Source of the DNA: Saprospiraceae bacterium
GTDB lineage: Bacteria > Bacteroidota > Bacteroidia > Chitinophagales > Saprospiraceae
DNA length: 64,000 nucleotides
NCBI GenBank assembly: GCA_016710115.1
Contig: JADJLN010000006.1
Span: forward strand, 182,812-246,811
Reading direction: 5' to 3'
Notes under the pieces: model-generated
Database searches by the model: none
What the model saw: the letters and a program-made list of their open reading frames with translations, nothing else
What the model was told of the DNA's origin: nothing
Shown: positions 11,414 through 20,619 of the stretch, one piece after another
Position numbering within the stretch: position 1 is the stretch's first letter
Layout: every line of letters starts with the position of its first letter
Made by a program: the position numbers and the translations under genes

Positions 11414-12201
11414 TCATCGCCTGTCGGACACTACCTGCTGAAAGAAGTCGACGGCGTGCCTCTTCTTCCGGCAAAGCCAATTCGTTCATCAGCATCCGTG
11501 TACCTCGTTCAATCAGTTTCTGGTTGGCCAGATGCATATCCACCATGTGATTATCCTTCACCCGACCCAGGCGAATCATGGTCGCTGTCGTGATCATATT
11601 GAGCACCATCTTTTGTGCAGTTCCGGCTTTCAGGCGAGTGCTGCCACTGACAAACTCGGGCCCGGTGACTACTTCAACAGGAAAGTCGGAACCTGTTGTG
11701 ACCGGAGCCCCGGATTGCACGTGATGCAACCGGTGGCAATACCCCGGTCCGACATGCTTCCAGACCGGCAACCACATAGGGTGTCGTTCCTGATGCGGCA
11801 ATGCCGACCACAATGTCCAACGTATGGATCTGGCTTGCCTGGAGATCCTTCCAGGCCAGTTGATGGTCATCTTCTGCCCCCTCAACCGCTCTTCGGATCG
11901 CCGTATCTCCACCGGCGATCAGGCCATTCACCCAATCTGCCGGCACTCCGAATGTGGGGGGGCATTCTGATGCATCGAGGATACCCAATCGCCCACTGGT
12001 CCCAGCCCCGATATAGAACAGCCGCCCTCCCAACTCCATCCGCTCGATCACCGCTGTAATCAACTTTTCGATCTGAGGCAGGGCGCGTTCTACAGCGCGG
12101 TGCACTGTGGCATCCTCTCCGTTCATAGCGACAATCAGGTCCCTGACTGACCACGTCTCCAGGTGACGATGAGGTGAATCTGACTCGGTAATGCGTTCCA
12201 T
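11382..12201 (-). CDS. murQ: N-acetylmuramic acid 6-phosphate etherase
   Basis: 273 aa after correction, a normal MurQ length. The start at 12201 gives MERITESDSP. The SIS domain carries GAGTSGRLGILDASE near residue 65 and GIAASGTTPYV, and the C-terminal half has STRLKAGTAQK and GRVKDNHMVDM; all are conserved in MurQ. It converts MurNAc-6-phosphate to GlcNAc-6-phosphate and D-lactate in cell-wall recycling. Two G-run losses (plus-strand CCCC at 11708-11711 and 11742-11745) shift the frame out and back over a short stretch; corrected, this reads GIATGCITCNPGAP, as in the family. The gene is convergent with, and slightly overlaps, the S9 peptidase. Confidence 0.93.
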
Positions 12202-12328
12202 AATACAAAGGTACGCTGTATCCGGATCGAATATTCTCACTCTTTGATCAGTGACACGTCGAATCCGGACGTCCGAAGTGCAGAATTCATCGAATTTATT
12301 TTGAATTTCGAGATAATTTCAATAGCAT

Positions 12329-12351
12329 TGTGATATCATAATAATATCACA
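12329..12351. promoter_or_regulatory. inverted repeat, candidate operator of the SPFH/RHH pair
   Basis: TGTGATAT (12329-12336) and ATATCACA (12344-12351) form perfect 8-bp arms around a 7-bp AT-rich spacer. The repeat ends two bases before the ATG at 12354, so a bound protein would cover the translation start. The downstream ribbon-helix-helix protein is a natural candidate ligand (inference). Confidence 0.55.
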
Positions 12352-12353
12352 CT

Positions 12354-13205
12354 ATGAAAGAGATTGCATCTTCCCCTCGATCCGGCTACACCATGCTGGC
12401 TCTTTTCCTGCTTCTGCTTGCTGGCGGAATCACATTGTTGATCCTCCGTCAACCGGTTCCAGGCATCATTACGCTGATCTTGACGATCATGATCAGTCCT
12501 GGTTTTTTCTTTATCAATCCAAATAGTTCAGTGGTCATGACCCTCTTCGGAGAATACAAGGGTACTGTCAAGACCAACGGTTTTTTCTGGGTCAATCCCT
12601 TTTATTCAAAAAAAGCCATTTCACTCCGGGCACGCAATTTTGATTCCGAGCGACTCAAGGTGAATGATAAAATGGGCAACCCGGTCATCATCTCGGTGAT
12701 CCTCGTCTGGCGAGTACAGGAAACGTTTAAAGCCGCATTTGAAGTGGACAACTTCGAGACATTTGTCACGGTTCAAACAGATGCAGCTGTTCGAAAACTG
12801 GCTGCTCGATATCCCTATGACAATTTTGACGATGAGATGACTGAATTGACGCTACGTTCCGGATTGGAAGATGTCAACCACAACCTGGAAAAGGAACTGG
12901 ACGAACGACTGGCCATTGCCGGTATCGAAGTGATCGAGGCCCGTATCGGTTACCTCGCCTATGCTCCTGAGATCGCCAACGCGATGTTGCGTCGACAGCA
13001 GGCAGCAGCCATTGTATCGGCCCGCTTCAAGATCGTCGAAGGCGCTGTGGGCATGGTGGAAGAAGCATTGAAAATGATGAATGACCGCAATGTGATCCAC
13101 CTGGATGATGACAAACGAGCAGCCATGGTCAGTAACTTGATGGTAGTGTTATGTGCAGACCATGATGCTGTGCCTGTCATCAATGCAGGTACGCTTCATC
13201 AGTAA
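12354..13205 (+). CDS. SPFH (band 7/stomatin) domain membrane protein
   Basis: 283 aa. Two hydrophobic segments lie near the N-terminus (about 13-30 and 36-55), followed by an SPFH domain (about 60-240) with the family-like VNPFYSKK, NPVIISVILVWRV and EARIGYLAYAPEIANAMLRRQQA stretches. Stomatin/prohibitin-like proteins form membrane-associated oligomers; no enzymatic role is implied. The gene is followed after 8 bp by a small ribbon-helix-helix protein, an association I recall from many Bacteroidota genomes. The start is the ATG at 12354, directly after an inverted repeat. Confidence 0.88.
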   Translation: MKEIASSPRSGYTMLALFLLLLAGGITLLILRQPVPGIITLILTIMISPGFFFINPNSSVVMTLFGEYKGTVKTNGFFWVNPFYSKKAISLRARNFDSERLKVNDKMGNPVIISVILVWRVQETFKAAFEVDNFETFVTVQTDAAVRKLAARYPYDNFDDEMTELTLRSGLEDVNHNLEKELDERLAIAGIEVIEARIGYLAYAPEIANAMLRRQQAAAIVSARFKIVEGAVGMVEEALKMMNDRNVIHLDDDKRAAMVSNLMVVLCADHDAVPVINAGTLHQ

Positions 13206-13213
13206 GGAAGACC

Positions 13214-13432
13214 ATGGAAAAAAAGAAGTTCGTCCTGCGAATTGATGCGACCACTATGGCTGCAGTTGAAAAGTGGGCTGCAGATGAATTTCGCAGTGTC
13301 AATGGTCAGCTGGAGTGGCTCATTACCCGATACTTGCGCGAACGAGGGAGAATTCCAACTGAATCTGAAGAAACTGGTGAGAAACATGATCAACCGGAAG
13401 GACCTGCTCAGGCGGGTCCTTCCCCATCCTGA
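13214..13432 (+). CDS. Arc-like ribbon-helix-helix DNA-binding protein
   Basis: 72 aa. The first 45 residues fit the Arc/MetJ fold: a short strand KKKFVLRIDA, helix A (TTMAAVEKWAADEF), a turn (SVNGQ) and helix B (LEWLITRYLRER). The tail is polar and probably disordered. Arc-type proteins bind DNA as dimers through the strand. It is cotranscribed with the SPFH gene (8 bp gap) and may autoregulate through the inverted repeat at 12329-12351. Its last codons form a strong hairpin. Confidence 0.8.
   Translation: MEKKKFVLRIDATTMAAVEKWAADEFRSVNGQLEWLITRYLRERGRIPTESEETGEKHDQPEGPAQAGPSPS
13396..13423. terminator. hairpin at the end of the SPFH/RHH operon
   Basis: GGAAGGACC (13396-13404) pairs with GGTCCTTCC (13415-13423), extended by three more pairs to a TCAG tetraloop. 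It overlaps the last codons of the RHH gene and precedes the convergent gene end at 13457. No T-tract follows, so termination is plausible but unproven. Confidence 0.45.
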
Positions 13433-13456
13433 CCAACGTCATTCAGGAAGGGGCAT

Positions 13457-14719
13457 CTATCGACACCACTCCAGCAAACAGGCTGCTGCAATCGCCAGCG
13501 ACTCAACCACAAGATCGGCCCGGTTGTCCTCCTCCCCGATCCGAATCGTCACCATGCCAAGACGATTCCCAAAAGCAACATCCGATTCACTGTCGCCAAT
13601 CAGGACAGACCGGGAAAACCGGATATCCGGGAACTGGTGGAACGCCTGTAAAGCCATCCCCGGTAACGGCTTTCTGCATACAGGATGCACAGATTCCAGA
13701 TCAGGACAAAAATAGATTCCATCCAGATGCACGCCAGATTCTTCCAGAATAGTGGTCATAGCGAGATGTACCCTGTTAAGGTCATCCACAGTCATTCTGT
13801 TCTTGCCGATTCCCTGTTGATTCGTGACAATCACAATTCGTCCGAACACTCCCCGGAGAATGGCCAGCGCCTCCGGAACACCTGGGAGGAAATGAAATTG
13901 ATCCGGTCTGCACACATAATCCCCGGGAATACGTTCGTTGATCACGCCATCACGGTCGAGGAACAATGTCCACGAGGAATCGATGAAAGGCAGATCTGAT
14001 GAAGCGGTAGCTGCTGTCCAGGCTGGAAGTGCTGTTTGGGCGAGGTAATAATCGTCTGGAATACCGATATCCAGGAAATGGCCCGCAACGGGCAATCCGG
14101 CCAGTTTCGAATGTCCCGGCAATGTTTGCAGCACATCCGTCTCAAAGGAAAAGGCCGATTCGGATGCATCCTTCGGAATCAATCGGCGATGCAACAGGTA
14201 GACCCCTGCATTGATCAACCCGTGACGTTGTGCACGTTTTTCCGCAAATCCGAGTACCTGACCCTGGCTATCGATCTGAACAGTCCCGTATCGATCGACA
14301 TCTTCCATCTGCTTGAGCGCCAACGTACAGATGACCCCCGATGCCCGATGGAATTCCCACAGATCTGCCAGGCAGAAATCCGTAAAGGTATCTCCGTTCA
14401 GTACCCAAAATTCTTCATCATCAATCTGCTTGCTTGCCTTGTAGATGGCTCCGCCAGTACCCAGCGGTTGTTCCTCTATCACATACTCGATCTGCATCTC
14501 CTTCCAGGTCGTGCCGATCAAATGCAGGAAGTGGTCCGCTAGATACCCGATGGACAGGATGACCTTCTGTATGCCCTGACTGGCCAGATGGTCCAATTGC
14601 CAGGCCAGGAAAGGCCGGTCAGCTACGGGAGCCAGCGGCTTGGGTAGATCACTGACCACAGTCTGCAAACGGGTACCCCTGCCTCCCGCCAGAATGATTG
14701 CCGTGTTCGGAATCATCAT
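13457..14719 (-). CDS. HddC-GmhB fusion: heptose-1-phosphate guanylyltransferase and heptose bisphosphate phosphatase
   Basis: 420 aa, intact. Residues 1-230 form a sugar nucleotidyltransferase with LAGGRGTRLQ, the PKPLAPVADRPFL signature, LGTGGA and NGDTF, closest to D-glycero-alpha-D-manno-heptose 1-phosphate guanylyltransferases (HddC). Residues 245-420 form a HAD phosphatase of the GmhB type with FLDRDGVINE, VTNQQG, a Cys/His segment (YFCPD...HPVCRKP) and GDSESD. The protein would remove the 7-phosphate of heptose-1,7-bisphosphate and then load the sugar with GDP. The start ATG overlaps the gmhA stop in ATGA, which suggests translational coupling. The neighbours supply the two earlier steps, so the GDP-heptose assignment rests on both sequence and context. 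Confidence 0.85.
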   Translation of the reverse strand: MMIPNTAIILAGGRGTRLQTVVSDLPKPLAPVADRPFLAWQLDHLASQGIQKVILSIGYLADHFLHLIGTTWKEMQIEYVIEEQPLGTGGAIYKASKQIDDEEFWVLNGDTFTDFCLADLWEFHRASGVICTLALKQMEDVDRYGTVQIDSQGQVLGFAEKRAQRHGLINAGVYLLHRRLIPKDASESAFSFETDVLQTLPGHSKLAGLPVAGHFLDIGIPDDYYLAQTALPAWTAATASSDLPFIDSSWTLFLDRDGVINERIPGDYVCRPDQFHFLPGVPEALAILRGVFGRIVIVTNQQGIGKNRMTVDDLNRVHLAMTTILEESGVHLDGIYFCPDLESVHPVCRKPLPGMALQAFHQFPDIRFSRSVLIGDSESDVAFGNRLGMVTIRIGEEDNRADLVVESLAIAAACLLEWCR

Positions 14720-15272
14720 ACCGGAAACAGGCTGGCCTCCGTCAGTTCGCAGAGGATGTGACCCATTAGAATATGCACCTCCTGAATCCGGGGTGTATCT
14801 GTGGAAGGTACCTTAAGGATAAGATCGCACAGAGCCGCCATTTTGCCACCGGATGCCCCTGTCATACCAACAATGATCATCTTTTTTTTCTTGGCCTCTT
14901 CAATAGCCCTCAGAATGTTCGTTGAATTGCCTGAGGTGGACAACGCCACCAGGATGTCCCCTTCATGCCCCATTCCTTTGACCAGTCGGGCATAAACCTC
15001 TTCATAGCTGTAATCATTCGCTACAGCTGTGAGATAGGAGGTATTGACGTGCAGCGCTTCGGCAGGCAGTGGATCCCGATCCAGATAGAACCGGCCACTC
15101 AGTTCTGCGGCCAGATGTTGGGCATCGGCGGCACTTCCGCCATTCCCGCAAAAGAGGACCTTCCTCCCCGACTTCAGGGAAGCAACCCAAGCCTTCATAT
15201 CCCCGTGTCCGCAAGAACGGTGTTCTTGACGGCAATACTTTCTGTTATAATGGATCGGATGTGATGCTGCAT
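14716..15272 (-). CDS. gmhA: sedoheptulose 7-phosphate isomerase
   Basis: 185 aa after correction. The start ATG at 15270-15272 gives MQHHIRSIITESIAVK. The SIS-domain motifs GNGGSAADAQHLAAELSGRF, ALSTSGNS and GMTGASGG are typical of GmhA, as is the C-terminal EVHILMGHILCE with its conserved metal/substrate residues. It converts sedoheptulose 7-phosphate to D-glycero-D-manno-heptose 7-phosphate. One G is missing in the run at 15201-15204 (plus-strand CCCC); restoring it gives ADTGDMKAWV. The gene ends in a 4-bp overlap with the HddC-GmhB fusion. Confidence 0.93.
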
Positions 15273-15354
15273 AGTCGGCGATTGGGGCAAAAGTAGGGAG
15301 TTCAGTCCACTCCCGGACTACCATGTTGTCCCGATTCTGGCCACCCGTCAGCCA

Positions 15355-16380
15355 TCAGGCTCCTGTCCAGGTCACAACACCGAGATCCGTGAATGTAAAC
15401 CGCCTCAATTCTCCACCGAATTGCAGCAAACGGTCAGCAACGGCATATCGATGATTGCCCGGCACGTAGAACATCATAAACCCGCCGCCACCGGCGCCGG
15501 AGATCTTGCCTCCCGTCGCTCCGGCCAGCCGGGCTGCAGAATAGATCTCATCGATCAATGGATTGGTCACCCCAGCTGCGGTCTGCTTCTTGTAGGTCCA
15601 GCCAAAATCCAGGATTTCACCAATGGAATGCAGGTCGCCTTTGTACAGTGCCTGTTTCATCATCATGGCCTGTTCCTTGAGTTTGTGCGCCGCCTCAACC
15701 GGTTTTTCACTACCCGAGGTAAAATTGGAGGACTGTTTTTCAATAATATCCGCACTCAGGCGACTGGTGCCCGTGTAATACAGCAGAATATTGAATTCCA
15801 GTTCCCGCAGATAGTCGGGTCGGATCCGCAGGGGATTGACGATGACCTTGTCATCTGCGTAGAACTCCATAAAATTGAAACCGCCAAATGTCGCCGCATA
15901 TTGATCCTGGCGGCCTCCTGCCATTCCCAGATCAATCCGTTCGATCTCGTAAGCCAGATGTGCCAAATCATATTCTCCCAATGGGATATGCAACCACTCT
16001 GCAAAAGCACCCAGAATAGCTACCGTGAGTGTTGAGGAGGTACCCATTCCGCTCCCTTTCGGGGCATCTACAGATGTTGTCAGATGAAGTGCCAACGGGT
16101 TTCCACCGGTCTCTTTCACCACCCGATTGTACACCCCTTTCAACAGGGCCAGAGGACCATCGGTAGGCAATACAGCCTGGAGGTCATATGTCTCTCTGAT
16201 TTTCAGATCGACAGCCTCCAGAATGATCACAGGTTCATTCAAGGGCTCCAGCGAAGCCTGTGCATACATGCTCACCGTGGCATTGAGGATGGCCCCGCCA
16301 TATTGATCAGCATAGGGACTGACATCTGTGCCCCCACCTGCCAGGCCTATACGTAACGGTGCTCGGGATCTGAAAAACAT
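15355..16380 (-). CDS. hddA: D-glycero-alpha-D-manno-heptose 7-phosphate kinase (GHMP family)
   Basis: 341 aa from the ATG at 16380; an in-frame TTG at 16401 is less likely. GHMP kinase motifs are clear: RAPLRIGLAGGGTDVSPY at the N-terminus, the ATP loop PKGSGMGTSSTLTVA, and GKISGAGGGGFMMFYV near the C-terminus. The N-terminal AGGGTD form is characteristic of HddA/FKP-like sugar kinases. It makes heptose 1,7-bisphosphate for the neighbouring phosphatase-guanylyltransferase. It lies between the SDR gene and gmhA in the same operon. Confidence 0.88.
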   Translation of the reverse strand: MFFRSRAPLRIGLAGGGTDVSPYADQYGGAILNATVSMYAQASLEPLNEPVIILEAVDLKIRETYDLQAVLPTDGPLALLKGVYNRVVKETGGNPLALHLTTSVDAPKGSGMGTSSTLTVAILGAFAEWLHIPLGEYDLAHLAYEIERIDLGMAGGRQDQYAATFGGFNFMEFYADDKVIVNPLRIRPDYLRELEFNILLYYTGTSRLSADIIEKQSSNFTSGSEKPVEAAHKLKEQAMMMKQALYKGDLHSIGEILDFGWTYKKQTAAGVTNPLIDEIYSAARLAGATGGKISGAGGGGFMMFYVPGNHRYAVADRLLQFGGELRRFTFTDLGVVTWTGA

Positions 16381-16419
16381 AGGCGAAGAATTGCTGACCA
16401 ATATAACTGGTCCGAGTGA

Positions 16420-17409
16420 TCAATGGAAAATGCTGCGGACAGATTTTTGCCTCCAGTAGGTTATCATGTCTTCGATCGTCTGTTCAATCCTGATCTGCTG
16501 TGCCCACCCGGTTCGTTCGATCAGCCGGCTCGCATCGCCAAAGATCACCGGTTCATCTGAGGGTCTGAGCAAGGCCGGATCGATCTGGACCTTCAGCTTG
16601 ATTCCGATGACCTGTTCGATCATCGGGATGAGGTCTCCGATCCGATAGTCATACCGACCGCAGATATTGTAGCACTGACCCCACTCGCCTTTTTCGGCCA
16701 GCAGCAACAAAGCACTCACCAGATCGCGAACGTCGGTGATCCCTCGTCGTGTCTCCAGATTCCCAACGCGCAGGCTGGTCTCCCTGCCGGATTCGATATC
16801 GACCGCACGCCGGGTAAAGTCGCTTAGAACGTCCCCCGTTTTTCGAGGGCCCGTTGTATTAAAAATACGAGCCCGAATGGTGCGGATGCCATCGTTGGCA
16901 TGATACTGATAGGCCAGCAGGTCCTGGCCCACTTTACTCACGCCATACGGGTGCAACGGCAGCAACTCCACGTGTTCTTTTACCGGGGTATTGGCCGGGG
17001 TCAGGCTGGCCCCGTATTCAGCGCTGGAGCAAGCGACAACAACGACTGGATCATAATTCGGATCCAACCGCCGAACACTTCGGATCGATTCAAACAGATG
17101 CACGGTGCCCTGCACATTGGTCTGAATCGTTTCTTCGGGGCGCTGCCAGGAAACCGTAGGGTAACTCTGGGCAGCGAGATGGAAAATCGTCGTTGGTCTG
17201 AGCCGGAGGATCAGGTCCTGAAGCGGGGCACTATACCGGACATCCAATTCAGAGAGGGTGGCTTTATCGGCAATCTCTGAAATGTCCGTGGTTGGTTTGA
17301 AGTAAGTGCCCACGATGCAGTCCGGGGACAATCCTCCAGCTGACAGGGTATCCACCAAATGCGAACCGACCATACCCCCAACCCCTGTAATGTAAACCTG
17401 ATGCTTCAT
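16420..17409 (-). CDS. NAD-dependent GDP-sugar epimerase/dehydratase (SDR, GMD-like)
   Basis: 329 aa. Extended SDR with the nucleotide-binding GVGGMVGSHL at the N-terminus, HLAAQSYPTVSWQRPEET, the catalytic Ser in SSAEYG, and the YGVSK dyad. The SYPTVSW and GPRKTGD stretches resemble GDP-mannose 4,6-dehydratases and GDP-4-keto-6-deoxymannose reductases. As first gene of a GDP-heptose operon it may act on GDP-heptose, as do the Yersinia and Campylobacter GDP-heptose dehydratases/reductases, or on GDP-mannose. Which of these applies cannot be read from the sequence. Confidence 0.8.
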   Translation of the reverse strand: MKHQVYITGVGGMVGSHLVDTLSAGGLSPDCIVGTYFKPTTDISEIADKATLSELDVRYSAPLQDLILRLRPTTIFHLAAQSYPTVSWQRPEETIQTNVQGTVHLFESIRSVRRLDPNYDPVVVVACSSAEYGASLTPANTPVKEHVELLPLHPYGVSKVGQDLLAYQYHANDGIRTIRARIFNTTGPRKTGDVLSDFTRRAVDIESGRETSLRVGNLETRRGITDVRDLVSALLLLAEKGEWGQCYNICGRYDYRIGDLIPMIEQVIGIKLKVQIDPALLRPSDEPVIFGDASRLIERTGWAQQIRIEQTIEDMITYWRQKSVRSIFH

Positions 17410-17457
17410 GAATGAGAATAACGAGAATCACGAAAATACGTTACCCAAACCGTACCC

Positions 17458-17465
17458 TATCTTTG
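17458..17465 (+). promoter_or_regulatory. TATCTTTG promoter box directly before the GT4 start
   Basis: A perfect match to the Bacteroidota -7 consensus TAnnTTTG, ending 5 nt before the ATG at 17471. Transcription would begin at or near the start codon, giving a leaderless or nearly leaderless mRNA. No clear -33 TTG is seen. Confidence 0.5.
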
Positions 17466-17470
17466 TGTCG

Positions 17471-18621
17471 ATGAAAACACCGCATATCGTTCTTCTGGGG
17501 CCCACTTTCCCGTATCGGGGTGGCAATGCCCTGTTCATGACCTTTCTTTATGAAGCACTGGAAGAACGGCACCGGATCGATTTCATCAATTTTCGGATGA
17601 TGTATCCGGCGATCCTCTTCCCTGGCACTACCCCGTATGATGTCAGTGAAGAACACTTTCAGAAAGTGCCCAGCCTCCGGTTGATGCATTCGATCAACCC
17701 GGTTTCCGGTGGCAAACTGCCCGGGCAATCAACCGCCTCGATCCGGATATCATTGCATTTGACTGGTTTCAGCCGTTTTTTGGTCCGATGTTTTGCGGGA
17801 TCGGCTTCTTCCTGAATCGGCGGATGAAACAACGCATTCTGTTCATCACGGAGAATGTGATCTCTCACGAATCCAGGTGGATCGACAAATGGTTGACGCG
17901 ACTGGGGTTGACGTGGGCGAAGGCCTTCCTGACCTTATCCAGAAAAGTGGAAGAAGATATTCGACAATTAGCCGGTAGCCGGCCCGTTTTTCGATCCGAG
18001 CTTCCCATTTACGGCTGGTATTCCCGAAGTGCAAAATCCCGGATACCTCCGGCACGAACTTCATTTGATCTCGACGAACAGGACAAGGTGCTGTTGTTCT
18101 TTGGCTATATCCGACACTACAAGGGATTGGATATCCTTTTGGAGGCCCTGGCCATCCTGTTGAAAAAAGACCCCTCCTATCGTCTTCTGGTGGCCGGAGA
18201 AAGTTATGAAGACGAAGCTCGCTACCTGCAGTTGATCGACACATTGGGCATTCAGAACCAGGTGCGATTCAGGAATGAATTTATCCCCAACGAGGGTGTG
18301 GCTCCCTATTTTGAGGCATGCGATGTCGTTGTCCTGCCTTATCGTTCCGCGACACAAAGTGGCATCCTCAATATGGCATACGGCTTTGAAAAGCCGGTGG
18401 TAATCACCGATGTGGGTGGGTTGGGCGAGTTTGTGGATGAGGGAAGAACCGGGATCGTGGTCAGTGAGCCAACACCGGAAGCTGTAGCAGCGGGTATTCT
18501 TGACTTTGAATCCAGGAGAGGTTCAACTGACTTTGCTCAGCATATTCGTGAACGCGTTGCAGGCAACAGTTTCAATCAGATCCAGGATGTGTTCATGGAG
18601 GTCCATGAACTCTTCCATTGA
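17471..18621 (+). CDS. glycosyltransferase family 4
   Basis: 383 aa after correction. The ATG at 17471 gives MKTPHIVLLGPTFPYRGGNA, with the N-terminal glycine loop of GT-B enzymes. The C-terminal domain has LLFFGYIRHYKGLDILLEA, EFIPNEGVAPYFEACDVVVLPYRSATQSG and VVITDVGGLGEFV, the usual nucleotide-sugar site. One T is missing in the run 17703-17705; restoring it turns the middle into RWQTARAINRLDPDIIAFDWFQPF. The gene is divergent from the GDP-heptose operon and may use its product as donor (inference). Confidence 0.88.
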
Positions 18622-18644
18622 TGAGGAAAAGCGGACACCAGGGA

Positions 18645-19565
18645 TTACCTAACTGTCCTGTATTCCGCCTCCACCTGGTCAAACAGGAGTGCGAATAATT
18701 TGTTTTTCCGGTCTTCTGGGCGCAATGAACCCTGGATTGCCTTGTCCAGAAAACGACGGTCGGCCCGATCTGTTTCCGAAATTTTAGTGGCCAGATCAGC
18801 CTGAACGCCCTTCCAGAAATCGGGCTGACAATCCGTGTCAGAAGCGATGGCCAATTGCAGGGCCCGATGATTGTCGGCCTCTTTTATCGCCGTTTTCGCT
18901 GCAATGACCATATCCTCACATCGCTTTTTCTTTTTCAACTGAACCAGGCTTTCCCACAGCTTGTCGGCCTCTCGTGAACAAGGTGTACCTGGAGGAGTAG
19001 AACCCAATTTGACAAGGGCCTTTGCCAGTTTGCCTTCATCTGCCAGCTTCTGACAGAGCGCCAGGAAGGTGACACAGTCGTTCCATTGACCTACCTGAAT
19101 AGTATAGGCATCATCATAGGCTGATCGAACCGTGCTCGGGTTCGCTTCCAGTTCGAGGATGGACTGCCGCAGTGCACTTTCTGCATCGCCCCCTTTTCCA
19201 AACAGTGGCACTTCAACGGATTTCAGTATGACATGATCACCCGGAGAAAGGATCTGCAGAATGACCTTCCCGGCAATATTGACACGTCTGCCGGACGTGG
19301 AGGGTGACGGCAGAATAGTGTCATTCAGGAGGATAATCGGCTGAATGATCAGGGAAGAAGAAAGGCCTTCCGGGGAATTGGTTGATCCCTGAAATAACCG
19401 CTCCACTTTGGCATCCAGCATCTCCTTCACGGAAGCAGGCACTTCCGGAATGGAACGGCTAGCCGCAACATAGGGATATTGAGCCTGCAACGCCGCCATA
19501 TTCAGAAGGAAGAATCCGATTGAAAAAGCCAGGGATCTTCCGGTTACTTGCAGCTTCAAATTCAT
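18645..19565 (-). CDS. exported protein of unknown function
   Basis: 306 aa, intact. A signal peptide ends at about residue 28 (AALQAQ). The mature part starts with a segment of possible lipid- or sugar-interacting strands (SLIIQPIILLND) and ends in an alpha-helical, Lys/Glu-rich half with several Cys (CVTFLALCQKL, CSREADKLW, RCEDMVIAAK, DTDCQPDFW). I do not recognise a family. It follows the GT2 gene by about 90 bp on the same strand, so it may be the last gene of the BatA operon. Confidence 0.75.
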   Translation of the reverse strand: MNLKLQVTGRSLAFSIGFFLLNMAALQAQYPYVAASRSIPEVPASVKEMLDAKVERLFQGSTNSPEGLSSSLIIQPIILLNDTILPSPSTSGRRVNIAGKVILQILSPGDHVILKSVEVPLFGKGGDAESALRQSILELEANPSTVRSAYDDAYTIQVGQWNDCVTFLALCQKLADEGKLAKALVKLGSTPPGTPCSREADKLWESLVQLKKKKRCEDMVIAAKTAIKEADNHRALQLAIASDTDCQPDFWKGVQADLATKISETDRADRRFLDKAIQGSLRPEDRKNKLFALLFDQVEAEYRTVR

Positions 19566-19655
19566 AGTTCGTGATTTCGATGGGGGCCAATTCAGACCGA
19601 CTGGAACTTTCCAGCCATATTGCGGAGACGCAGAAAATATGATGCCAATATGAAT

Positions 19656-20596
19656 TCAGCTTCCGACTTGGTCCTGAATGAGGTATTCATTCCGGTTGGC
19701 GGCACTTCGGGAGATCAATTCGGCTAAAAAACCAGTCAGAAACAACTGTGTGCCGATAATCAGGGCGAGAATGCCGAAATAGAAGATGGGACGGTCGGCG
19801 ATTCCATATTCCAGAATGACCAGCTTCTGGTAGGACAGCCAGGCCAGGATCACCAGCCCGATGATAAAAAACAGAACCCCTAATGGACCGAACAGGTGCA
19901 TCGGCCGTTTCCCGAATTTACTGATAAAGATCACCGACATCAGGTCAAGAGGTCCACGTATAAACCGTTCGATACCGAATTTGGACTCTCCATATTTTCG
20001 TTCCTGGTGCTGGACCACCTTTTCGCCAATCCGCTTGTATCCCGCCCACTTGGCGAGGACGGGGATATACCGGTGCATATCCCCGTATACTTCGATGCTC
20101 TTGACTACATTTGACCGGTAGGCTTTAAGCCCGCAATTGAAATCATGGAGACGAATGCCTGACATCCGACGCACTGTCCAGTTGTAAAACTTGCTGGGCA
20201 TATTTTTGTCAGTGCCGGATCCAGACGCACTTTTTTCCAGCCTGAAACCAGGTCGTATCCCTGTTCCCGGATCATGTTGACCATCTCCGGGATCTCCTCC
20301 GGATTGTCCTGAAGATCCGCATCCATCGTGATGACGACCTCTCCCTGTACCCGGGCAAATCCGGTATTCAACGCGGCCGATTTGCCATAATTTCGTTGGA
20401 ATCGAATACCCCGAATCCGATTGTCCTTTTCCTGCAGTTGCTGGATCACCTTCCAGGATTGATCCTGGCTCCCATCATCAATGAACAGGATCTCATAGGT
20501 CCATCCCGTCGGATCAAGCACACGGCTGATCCAGGCATGCAGCTCGGGAAGGGATTCCTCCTCATTCAATAAGGGAATGACCAGACTCAGGTCCAT
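19656..20596 (-). CDS. polyprenyl-phosphate glycosyltransferase, GT2 (DPM1/ArnC-like)
   Basis: 313 aa after correction. The GT-A domain has LSLVIPLLNEEESL, LFIDDGSQDQSW, a QRNYGKSAALNTG loop and the metal-binding MDADLQDNPEE. A HDFNCGLKAYRS motif follows, and two C-terminal transmembrane helices (GVLFFIIGLVILAWL; PIFYFGILALIIGTQLFLTGF) are typical of enzymes that charge undecaprenyl phosphate with a sugar. One T is missing from the plus-strand run 20203-20207, which restores TKNMPSKFYN. It follows DUF4199 by 23 bp in a gene order conserved across Bacteroidota. Confidence 0.9.
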
Positions 20597-20619
20597 GATA
20601 CCGGGGAATTAATCGGCAA

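Noticed and set aside
17408..17470. Upstream ATG of the GT4 gene at 17408
   Set aside because: The extension is Asn/Glu-rich without family similarity, would overlap the divergent SDR start, and a TATCTTTG promoter box lies inside it.
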